64,000 nucleotides of DNA from Flectobacillus sp. BAB-3569 (lineage in GTDB: Bacteria; Bacteroidota; Bacteroidia; Cytophagales; Spirosomataceae): contig NZ_NJFZ01000020.1 in NCBI RefSeq assembly GCF_002270355.1, forward strand, positions 332,385-396,384, read 5' to 3'. The stretch's first letter is position 1, and every line of letters begins with the position of its first letter. This document shows, in pieces, positions 37,535 through 45,537 of the stretch. Position numbers and translations under genes: made by a program. Under the pieces are notes generated by a model, which was not told the origin of the DNA, searched no databases, and worked only from the letters and a program-made list of their open reading frames with translations.

Positions 37535-38827
37535 TTACCGAAGCCAACTCCAGCGTTTAGCACAATCTAGCAATACATCATTTCGCCATTTGAGCACGGT
37601 TTTACCGCCCTGCCAAATATCATCGTACAATTCAGGGTTTGACCTATCTGTGTACCAATTTGCCCCTAACTGATAGTCAGTATTATGAGGTTTTCCTGGC
37701 CAAATATTATCTACTACAAATGTGCCGTTTTGCTCGTTAAATCCACTGATAGTCGATGTAACTTTGTAGGTTAATATTTCAGTGCGTTTTGGGCAATACC
37801 TTACCACATAGTTTCCGTTTCCAAGATAAAAACCGTCCCATTTTTGTTCACCAATTTCAGACTCTACCGTCATGGTAAGACAAGTAGAATCAGGAAGAAT
37901 ATTAACGACAGGTCCTTTAAACATAAATTCAACAATAGAAAATACAGTGACAGTATCATTGACTGAAGTATTTCTGTTAAAAATCAACCTTGGACTATGA
38001 CTACATTTCACATAACTACCACCCCAGTTTTCTCTCATGGGATTGTTGGGATTACCATCCATCATGTATAACAATGAAGGAGTGTCGCCCATTTTAAGAA
38101 CACCTTTGTAACGGTTATCTTTATAATCTTTTCCCAAAAATCCTACTTCATGAATAAAGTTTTTGTAGTAGTTTTTATTACTCAAACTATCTGGAACATT
38201 ATCAGAGAAAAAGCCATAGTAGGACGCATTTGATTCAATAAACCAAAGATTCGGAAAGTTTTTGGCAATGTAAGCATAGCTGTTGGCGCTCCATTTCTTA
38301 TTAGGGCCACCAATAAAAAATACTTTTATCTTATTTTGTATTTCTGGTTTATCGTGTAATGCCTGTGCTAAGTCCTCCAAACCTCCCCAAACCAAAATCC
38401 ACAAAGGTCTGTTGCTTTTTTTCTGGGCGCATTTAATAATCCAGTTCGAACCTTCTGTTGCGGTAACGTAGCCTTTATACGGCGCAGCTCCATGTCGTCC
38501 TTGTTTTACCACCGAGCGTAAATAGGCTGGGGTTGCCAGATTAGGTTTATGTTTTTTGAGTTTTGGTAAATCTTTTTCGTAAAGGTCTATCGTACGAAGG
38601 ATTTCTTCTTTGCTCCCGTCTCCATAGGATGGCGATGAAAGCAGCCCTTCAATATCAAACAATTCATTGTACATGAGTAAGTGAATCATAGACTGATTAT
38701 CATCTGGGTCAGTTCCTCCAATATCCGTACTGACAAGAATACGGGGTTTTACGGGCACCGCCTTTTGTGCAATAACTGTTTGCACAAAAAAGAAGACGAA
38801 TGAAAAAATCAAACTCAGCTTACTCAT
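37535..38827 (-). CDS. Second secreted DUF1593 nucleoside-hydrolase-like protein
   Basis: Exported paralogue of 430 residues. Signal peptide about 1-20 (LSLIFSFVFFFVQTVIAQ). RILVSTDIGGTDPDDNQSMI holds the nucleoside-hydrolase Asp cluster (DIGGTDPDD), and LWILVWGGLEDLAQAL and KIKVFFIGGPNKKW match the same fold. Shorter C-terminal region than its neighbour, with VVRYCPKRTEILTYKVTSTI. The long frame extends into the upstream isomerase gene; the ATG at 38827 gives a proper signal peptide 22 bases after the isomerase stop. Two different DUF1593 proteins in one operon suggest two related substrates or sequential steps. Confidence 0.85.
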   Translation of the reverse strand: MSKLSLIFSFVFFFVQTVIAQKAVPVKPRILVSTDIGGTDPDDNQSMIHLLMYNELFDIEGLLSSPSYGDGSKEEILRTIDLYEKDLPKLKKHKPNLATPAYLRSVVKQGRHGAAPYKGYVTATEGSNWIIKCAQKKSNRPLWILVWGGLEDLAQALHDKPEIQNKIKVFFIGGPNKKWSANSYAYIAKNFPNLWFIESNASYYGFFSDNVPDSLSNKNYYKNFIHEVGFLGKDYKDNRYKGVLKMGDTPSLLYMMDGNPNNPMRENWGGSYVKCSHSPRLIFNRNTSVNDTVTVFSIVEFMFKGPVVNILPDSTCLTMTVESEIGEQKWDGFYLGNGNYVVRYCPKRTEILTYKVTSTISGFNEQNGTFVVDNIWPGKPHNTDYQLGANWYTDRSNPELYDDIWQGGKTVLKWRNDVLLDCAKRWSWLR

Positions 38828-38849
38828 ATCTGGATATTGAAAATATTTT

Positions 38850-40244
38850 CTAGTGCTTATAGATTTCCCAGCCCATGTAATTGCCCAATGCTTCTTCCAA
38901 GATGGTAGCTGTTTTTGAAGCATTCATTACTACGTGATGTTCAAAACCATTACGGCAAATATATTTCATGAGTCCTTGCAAATTAGGAATTTGCGCTACG
39001 GCACGGTTACCAAATGTTTCTAAAGGGTCATTGGTCAGTTCCCCTTCTCCGATATAGGCTTTGATAATACCTTTAGGGTCGTCGGTGCTAATTCTTCCAT
39101 AGGTCAATGGCATAGCAGGAGTACGTCCGTCCAAAGCACCATACGTGTTTTCAACGCCTACCGATGTTCCTAATATTGGGGCATTACTAATTTGAATATC
39201 TGGTAAAAATGATTTTGCCCAGTTTCCGCAGTGGAACAACACACATTTGTCCTCGTCGTTAGCATAATTATTATTCCAGTCAACCAATGCACTTGGTGAG
39301 CCTGAAGCCAATTGCATAGCATACATCGAGAGCGTTCCTGTTACATCTACTTCACAAGCCGAAGGCAACATATTCTCGGACATGATACTCATGCTCGTAC
39401 ATACATTGCAACCGTAGTTTTGTTGTAAAGAAGTCCAGCACTGGATTGCCGTAGCATCTAGCACATTTTCTTCCATGATTTCCTTCAAAACCACGTCTAA
39501 TTTGGCAATTTGAATCATGGCTTCGTTCGGTGTTCTACCTTTAGAAGCATAAGCGTTGATAGATTCCAAATGCTGTTTTACTTTTTCGTCGTTACCTGTT
39601 AATTTATTGGCACGTCCCAAAATTTCTGATAAGTCAAAAGTCGTTACTGTTATGCCGTTTCTTTGAAGGATTTTTTCAGAATAACGAACCGTATTAAATG
39701 CACCTGGGCGAGCACCAATAGCACCAACACGAACACTTTTAAGACCTTTTACCACTCGACAAACCGACACAAAATCTAGTAAATCTCTTTGGAAGTTTGG
39801 ATCAGAAGGAGCAGAAACGTGTTGGCTAGTCAAGGTGTATTTAATGCCGTACTGATAAAGGTTATTACAAACCGAAATCTTCCCACACCAAGAGTCACGG
39901 CGATTAACCACGTTCATTTTGCTCAAATCATCAGGATACGCCTGAATCAAAACAGGCACATTGAGATTGGCTAATTTAAGGGTATCTGCCACTCCCTTTT
40001 CATCACCGAAGTTTGGAAGTAATACCAAAATACCTGCAATTTCTTCACGATGCGCTTTGAATAAATCTGCACATTTTTGAGCCTCTCTAAAAGTTTCTAC
40101 ACCACCTAATTTTGTGTCGTTGGTATCCAACAAAATAGGCTTAATTTTAAGGCTGTTGAATACCTCAATAATTTCGGTTCTTGCTTTTTCGACTAAACTG
40201 TCTGGAAAAAAATCTCTGTTTCCAATGATTACACCAAGTGTCAT
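38850..40244 (-). CDS. L-fucose/arabinose isomerase-family protein
   Basis: Cytoplasmic aldose-ketose isomerase of the fucose isomerase-like family, 464 residues, first gene of the operon. Segments: IGNRDFFPDSLVEKARTEII, GILVLLPNFGDEKGVADTLK, VSVCRVVKGLKSVRVGAIGA, AIQCWTSLQQNYGCNVC, and GALDGRTPAMPLTYGRISTD; Glu and His residues for metal binding are expected in this family, e.g. ACEVDVTGTLSMYAMQ and VLFHCGNWA. It would turn the imported aldose into a ketose for the FGGY kinase. Candidates are D-apiose to D-apulose or D-arabinose to D-ribulose. Family sure, substrate not. Confidence 0.85.
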   Translation of the reverse strand: MTLGVIIGNRDFFPDSLVEKARTEIIEVFNSLKIKPILLDTNDTKLGGVETFREAQKCADLFKAHREEIAGILVLLPNFGDEKGVADTLKLANLNVPVLIQAYPDDLSKMNVVNRRDSWCGKISVCNNLYQYGIKYTLTSQHVSAPSDPNFQRDLLDFVSVCRVVKGLKSVRVGAIGARPGAFNTVRYSEKILQRNGITVTTFDLSEILGRANKLTGNDEKVKQHLESINAYASKGRTPNEAMIQIAKLDVVLKEIMEENVLDATAIQCWTSLQQNYGCNVCTSMSIMSENMLPSACEVDVTGTLSMYAMQLASGSPSALVDWNNNYANDEDKCVLFHCGNWAKSFLPDIQISNAPILGTSVGVENTYGALDGRTPAMPLTYGRISTDDPKGIIKAYIGEGELTNDPLETFGNRAVAQIPNLQGLMKYICRNGFEHHVVMNASKTATILEEALGNYMGWEIYKH

Positions 40245-40573
40245 TTTTATAGTTTTTATGGATAAAACGCTATCCTATTTCAAGTTAAATTTGAATAAAG
40301 GCAGGTATGAGTAAAAGCGGTTATTCGTTAATCGTATATCAGTTATTAGAATACAATTATCATCAAAAAGTTTTAGTCAAATTGCACCTCAGCTATACAC
40401 AGTTTTAAGCTCTCTTGTTACTTAAATAGTATTTTTAAACAATATTGAGGCAAAAAATATCAGGCATTAAAAATGATTTTAATGCAAATAACTGATACTT
40501 TTTATATTAAATTCTTAGTGAAAGAAGCTAATTAAGAGTATGTTTGAAAATTTTATTTGGTATTTGTTAAAAA

Positions 40574-40690
40574 ACGAAATCTCCCTTCGCCACTCCTTAC
40601 TTTTCTTGTCTTGACACAAGAAAAGTAACAAAAGAAAGTCAAGAAATCCTAAACTCGCCTGCGGCTCAAACAACAGGATTTCAGAAATTA
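40574..40690. repeat. Dispersed repeat with 13-bp hairpin, copy 2
   Basis: Inverted near-identical copy of 25265-25370, with the same TTACTTTTCTTGT/ACAAGAAAAGTAA hairpin (about 40597-40628). It lies in the 740-base gap between the DeoR gene and the operon (40245-40984), where I find no gene and no clear promoter. Confidence 0.7.
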
Positions 40691-40984
40691 AAATACAAAT
40701 TTTTAATCTTCAATGATTGATAAAATTTAAACATGCTCTAAGTTTTAATGCAAAATAAAATGGAATTAGAACGCTTTTGGTTGTAAGTCGAAGGCATTAG
40801 GAAAAAACTTCTACTGATTCTTGAGAAATACTTATATCGAATGCTCACAGCTCAATTTTATTTTGCACTGATACCTAAGAAATTACGAAGAATATGATTA
40901 ATAGATTTATAAATGTAAAATACAGATAATTAAATATTTACATTCAAAAGTCAGCTATAATACTTAAACCTTATTGCCTTTTCT

Positions 40985-41752
40985 CTAGGCAATTATTACC
41001 TCTATTTCATTATCTCTGAAAACCTCTTTGTGTTTGTCTTCAATGGCGTCGTCGGTGATGATATAATCTATCAAACTCAATGCGCCTAAGCTTGCCAAAG
41101 CGCTTTTACCAATTTTGGTGCTGTCTGCTACCAAATAGGTTATCTCGGCGGCATCAATCATAGCTTTTTTCACGACTAAATCACTAATACTTGGGTAGGT
41201 CAAGCCTGATTTTAGGGAAATTCCCGCTGTTGCTAAAAACAGTTTTTGTACATTCAATCCTTTGAAAAAATCGGCAGCTTTTTGTCCTGTTAGCGACAAG
41301 GTGGGTGGTTTAAACTCCCCTCCTGTCATAATTACCTCGATACTCGGCTCAGTGCCGAGCATCATGGCGATATTCAAAGCATTAGTGATAATGGTTAGGT
41401 TTCTTATACCTGAGTGTTTAATTTTTTTGGCAATCTCGGTTGTTGTACTGCCCGAGTCTAAGATAATGGTATCGCCAGAGTCTATGTATTCAAGGCACTT
41501 TTCAGCGATTTTCTCTTTCTTATCTAAGTTATCTTGATGAACAAGAGAAAAACTTTTTACTTGATCTTCTACATTTTTGAGGTAAGCACCACCGTGTTCC
41601 TTTATGATTAAATCTTCGGCTTCCAGCTTTTCTAAATCCTGACGAATGGTCACCTCTGTTACTTTAAACAAGCGAGCCAAGTCAGCCACTTTAGCCGAAC
41701 CATCTTCTTTTAATAATTCTAAAATCTTTTCTCTACGTTGATTTGGGAGCAT
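40985..41752 (-). CDS. DeoR-family transcriptional regulator
   Basis: Sugar-phosphate-responsive repressor, 255 residues. DeoR-type winged HTH at about residues 3-58 (QRREKILELLKEDGSAKVAD, VTEVTIRQDLEKLEAEDLI) followed by the DeoRC sensor domain about 75-235 (GDTIILDSGSTTTEIAKKI, TIITNALNIAMMLG, LFLATAGISLKSGLTYPS, VADSTKIGKSALASLG). The phosphosugar-binding SGSTT loop is intact. It is upstream of and codirectional with the isomerase-to-kinase operon and most likely represses it; the phosphorylated ketose made by the kinase would be the natural inducer. Confidence 0.92.
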   Translation of the reverse strand: MLPNQRREKILELLKEDGSAKVADLARLFKVTEVTIRQDLEKLEAEDLIIKEHGGAYLKNVEDQVKSFSLVHQDNLDKKEKIAEKCLEYIDSGDTIILDSGSTTTEIAKKIKHSGIRNLTIITNALNIAMMLGTEPSIEVIMTGGEFKPPTLSLTGQKAADFFKGLNVQKLFLATAGISLKSGLTYPSISDLVVKKAMIDAAEITYLVADSTKIGKSALASLGALSLIDYIITDDAIEDKHKEVFRDNEIEVIIA

Positions 41753-42004
41753 AATGTCTAGGTAATTTAAAGCTTCCTTTTGCTCTTTTGTTCATCTTGA
41801 AACAAAAATAGAAAACAAAAACAAATAAAAGAAACAAAACGAAAATATTTTTTTGTACTAATTTGCGAGCAAATATAGAAAAACCTGCAATATCATTCTA
41901 TACTTTCAGATTCGAAATAAAACAAAAGCAAAAAGTAAATAAAGCGAAGATTTTTCGAATTAAATTTACATAAAAAGAAAGGAATACAAAATGGATTTCT
42001 TATT

Positions 42005-42055
42005 ACTAGTTCAAGACTTGGTCTTGGACTTATTTTTTGAACAGTTTTGAAACTG
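42005..42055. repeat. Dispersed CAAGACTTAGTCTTG repeat copy
   Basis: ACTAGTTCAAGACTTGGTCT and the following cagttttgaaactg match one end of the element at 8273-8522. Confidence 0.6.
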
Positions 42056-42060
42056 AATCA

Positions 42061-42097
42061 AAAAAGCGGTCGAAAATTGTTTTTCGACCGCTTTTTT
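42061..42097. terminator. Strong terminator hairpin downstream of ribB
   Basis: Sixteen-base arms AAAAAGCGGTCGAAAA / TTTTCGACCGCTTTTT with flanking A/T tracts, able to terminate on either strand; it follows the ribB stop on the minus strand. Confidence 0.8.
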
Positions 42098-42116
42098 GAT
42101 GATTTCACTCAGCTTA

Positions 42117-42137
42117 AGACGCAATCATTGCGTCTCT
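42117..42137. repeat. AGACGCAAT palindrome
   Basis: AGACGCAATCATTGCGTCTC-type palindrome of the same family as 5112-5134, between the ribB stop and its terminator. Confidence 0.5.
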
Positions 42138-42164
42138 AGCGTTGAAATTCAACTTAATAAATCA

Positions 42165-43292
42165 TTATCCCAAGGTCACAGTCTCCACAATTTCGAGACC
42201 GTAACCGAATAATGCTGCACGTTTTTTAGGGTTATTTGTCAGCAATTTGATTTTTGAAATACCTAAATCTCTCAAAATTTGTGCGCCAATTCCATAGTCT
42301 CTCTCATCGTTTGGTGTAATTTCCGTACTTTGATTGACACCCATTTCCTGTAGTTTGTATTTTTTTAAATCGCTCATTAAGTTGGCACTCTTACCATCTT
42401 GGAACATATACAAAATCACGCCTTTTCCTTCATTTTCAACGGATTGCATGGCATTTTTCAATTGCTGACCGCTATCACAAAGCGTTGAACCGAAAATATC
42501 ACCCACGACATTTGATTTATGAACCCTCACTAATACTGGTTCGTTTTTTTCCCAAGTTCCTTTAACTAAGGCCAAATGCGTGTCGCCTGTATCTTTTTGA
42601 CGAAAAGCAATCAAATCAAAATGACCCCAATCCGTTGGCATATCTACGCCAATTTCTCTTTTAATCAATGATTCAGTCTGAAGACGATATTCTACCAAAT
42701 CTTTGATGGTAACTAACTTCAGATTAAACTTATCTGCAATTTTTCTCAAATCTGGCAAACGAGCCATTGTACCATCCTCATTTAATACCTCAATGAGTAC
42801 GCCAGAAGGCTTAAATCCTGCCAATTTAGCAAAATCCATCGCTGCTTCAGTATGTCCAGTACGACGTAAAACCCCTTCCGTTTTAGCTTTCAAGGGAAAA
42901 ATATGTCCCGGGCGACCCAACTCCTCTGGCTTAGTATTTTCGTCGACTAATGCCTGAATCGTTTTGGCACGGTCTGGCGCTGAAATACCCGTAGTACAGC
43001 CATGTCCAAGCAAATCTACTGATACTGTAAAAGGGGTTTCATGAGATGAGGTATTATTTCCCACCATCATATTCAAACCCAATTCGGCACATCTATCTTC
43101 TGTCAAAGTCACACACATCAAACCACGACCTTCTTTAATCATAAAGTTGGCTAATTCTGGCGTAATGGCCTCCGATGCACAAATCATATCTCCTTCATTC
43201 TCACGATCTTCGTCATCAGCTACAATAATAATTTCGCCTCTACGAATAGCTTCAATTGCTTCTGGAATGCTATCTAATTTTATTTCCGACAT
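42165..43292 (-). CDS. ribB: 3,4-dihydroxy-2-butanone-4-phosphate synthase with degenerate GTP cyclohydrolase II domain
   Basis: RibB converts ribulose-5-phosphate to dihydroxybutanone phosphate for riboflavin. The N-terminal domain (about 1-205) is intact: IIIVADDEDRENEGDMICA, SVDLLGHGCTTGISAPDRAK, RPGHIFPLKA, and GHTEAAMDFAKLAGFKPSGV. The C-terminal domain (about 210-375) is shaped like GTP cyclohydrolase II but lacks its active residues: the zinc site Cys…CxC is reduced to VVGDIFGSTLCDSGQQL, and the RQEGRGIGL segment reads MFQDGKSANLM. It should not have cyclohydrolase activity, as in described RibBX-type proteins; a true RibA must be elsewhere. The ATG at 43292 (MSEIKLDSIPEAIEAI) matches family starts better than the longer frame from 43349. 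Confidence 0.9.
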   Translation of the reverse strand: MSEIKLDSIPEAIEAIRRGEIIIVADDEDRENEGDMICASEAITPELANFMIKEGRGLMCVTLTEDRCAELGLNMMVGNNTSSHETPFTVSVDLLGHGCTTGISAPDRAKTIQALVDENTKPEELGRPGHIFPLKAKTEGVLRRTGHTEAAMDFAKLAGFKPSGVLIEVLNEDGTMARLPDLRKIADKFNLKLVTIKDLVEYRLQTESLIKREIGVDMPTDWGHFDLIAFRQKDTGDTHLALVKGTWEKNEPVLVRVHKSNVVGDIFGSTLCDSGQQLKNAMQSVENEGKGVILYMFQDGKSANLMSDLKKYKLQEMGVNQSTEITPNDERDYGIGAQILRDLGISKIKLLTNNPKKRAALFGYGLEIVETVTLG

Positions 43293-43641
43293 GGTATTCA
43301 TTTTAATAATCAAAGAAGCCAAGAGCCTCTTCAATCGATTTGTTTTCATTTTTCACTTCAAAATTATGCTTTTTAATGATTCGGAAAGAAAAAAATAAAA
43401 AAACGAAAGGAAATTAGGGTGAAATCTATATCGGATTTGGACGAAGTGGCTTTCAGGTATCGGCTTTAGGCGGTTGGCTTTGGAAAAAGTATGTCTTTGG
43501 TTATTTAAAACTCTTTGCCTAGTTACTGTTGCCTAAAATAGGTTGCCTTTTCTTCAGTAAATTTTCAACATGATTCAATTAGTTGGTAGAATGAGGTCTG
43601 TTTATAAGAAAAATCGTAGGAACATTTCAAGTATTTCCCTC

Positions 43642-43817
43642 AGCTCCGTAGGAGCGACAGTTTGGTAGTATTGAGTTATTTGTTGACCCATAAAAAGAGC
43701 GCCGTAGGTGCGAAGGAACTCAAACTAAGTTGAACTCTGTCGCACCTACGGCGCTCAAAAAAAAGTTATTTTCAAAACTACTGCTACCAAACTTTCGCTC
43801 CTACGGAGCTTTTTTTA
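43642..43817. repeat. Nested palindromic repeat (AGCTCCGTAGGAGCGACAG)
   Basis: Outer arms 43642-43668 and 43784-43810 are almost perfect complements; a second inverted pair with GCGCCGTAGGTGCGA lies inside (about 43697 and 43740-43756). A T-run ends the right arm. No gene in 43293-43899. Confidence 0.75.
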
Positions 43818-43899
43818 GCAACAATAATACTTCAAAGGCAACATTTTTTAGGCAAGGATAAAGGACAATTCAGCACTAATACCTAATTGTCTTTTCAAC

Positions 43900-45057
43900 T
43901 TATTCAGCATAAGATAACCTTCTTTTCAACACAAAGGAGAAGAATACGCCCACCAAAGCCATTGTCATACCTACCAACACCGGAGTGTTGTAGCCGAAGC
44001 CATACGTAATAGGTAAACCACCCAAAAACGCGCCTAATGAGTTACCGATGTTGAAACTTGCTTGCGTGGCCGCTGAGCCCAGCATTTCGGCGCCTTTTGA
44101 GGTACTAATCATCAAAATTTGGATTGGTGACGCCAATGAGATAGATAATGCGCCTGCGATAAATGTCAATATCAAAGAGATGATTTTGTTTTCTGAGAAG
44201 AAATGGATGCCTAATAATGTCAACGCCATTGCTACCAATAACCACAAACAAGCTTGTACAGCAGGCAATTTATCCGCTAATTTTCCACCGATGATATTTC
44301 CTACAACCATACCAAAACCCGCCAAAACCATAATCCAAGAAACGCTACTTGCAGAGAAATGCGATACTTCTGTCATTAATGGCGCTATATAACTAATCCA
44401 AGTAAACAAGCCTCCTGTTCCGATAGAGGTAATCACAATTACAAGCCAAGCATCTACACGTTTGAAGAGCTCTAATTGAGCCATCGTACTTTCTCCTTCG
44501 TTTCGGTCGGATGGTAAGGCTGGCAACCAAAGATTAATGAAAAGTAAGGTGGTTAAACCAATGATAGTCACCAAGGCAAAGGTATATCTCCACAAATATT
44601 CATGTCCGATCCAAGTACCAATAGGCACTAACAACAAATTAGCGATTGTCAGACCCGCAAACATGGTCGAGATAGCTTGAGCTTGCTTGCCTTCATCGGC
44701 CAAACGACTTGCGACTACTGCTCCAATTCCAAAAAATGCCCCATGAGGCAAACCCGCTAAAAACCTGAAGAACAACAAAGTAGTGGCATCAGGAGCTAAA
44801 GCTGACAATGAGTTGAAAATGGTAAAAATTACCATCAGGAACAAAAGCATCTTTTTGGGTGGATACTTGCTTCCTAACAATACTAATAAGGGTGCACCAA
44901 CCACTACGCCCGCTGCATAAGAAGAAATAATATGAGCGGCGTCGGTAATACTAACGCCTAGATTGTTGGCAATGTCAGGCAAAATCCCCATTACTACAAA
45001 TTCGGTAGTACCAATGCCTAGTCCGCCTAAGAACAAGGGAAAAAAATGTTTTTTCAT
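43900..45057 (-). CDS. MFS transporter (AraJ/sugar-efflux type)
   Basis: Twelve-helix inner-membrane transporter, 385 residues, of the DHA1-like group to which AraJ belongs. Start MKKHFFPLFLGGLGIGTTEF, with the loop 2-3 motif GSKYPPKKMLL, RFLAGLPHGAFFGIGAVVAS in helix 4, and GGKLADKLPA between helices 8 and 9. The family exports arabinose-type sugars, drugs or small metabolites; no neighbour points to a substrate. The ATG at 45057 was preferred over an upstream TTG because helix 1 begins directly after it. Confidence 0.88.
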   Translation of the reverse strand: MKKHFFPLFLGGLGIGTTEFVVMGILPDIANNLGVSITDAAHIISSYAAGVVVGAPLLVLLGSKYPPKKMLLFLMVIFTIFNSLSALAPDATTLLFFRFLAGLPHGAFFGIGAVVASRLADEGKQAQAISTMFAGLTIANLLLVPIGTWIGHEYLWRYTFALVTIIGLTTLLFINLWLPALPSDRNEGESTMAQLELFKRVDAWLVIVITSIGTGGLFTWISYIAPLMTEVSHFSASSVSWIMVLAGFGMVVGNIIGGKLADKLPAVQACLWLLVAMALTLLGIHFFSENKIISLILTFIAGALSISLASPIQILMISTSKGAEMLGSAATQASFNIGNSLGAFLGGLPITYGFGYNTPVLVGMTMALVGVFFSFVLKRRLSYAE

Positions 45058-45537
45058 GATTTCAAAAATGATTGACAACCAGTAAGAATAGCTGTTAGTC
45101 AACAATTAATTAAGTTATTCTGGATAGATTCTAATACTTTGCTAACCTCAAAGTTCGCTAGATAATTCAACAAATCTGGACATATCTATCGGATTTCAGA
45201 AATTCATTGGAGACGTCAAAAACAATATTGATTAAGTACAATCTTATTGATGCTTTTGGCACTTTATCCTTTAATAAATCCTAAAAAATTCAGAAGGTTT
45301 AGTCAAATGTTAAAATGATTTTAAGTTAAATAGTGTTAAATACAATCCTGATTTTCAGGACATAACAAAAATGTATTTTCCTTTGTGTCATGGATTACTT
45401 TTACATGCTAGCTACAACAAGAATCCTCTATTTCTATTTTTCAACATCAAAACATTTTCACCTATAATGAAGCAACATGAGACGCTCGCCCAATGGCTGG
45501 GCGCTTAGTAAAGACTTCTTATAAATCCCAACATACT

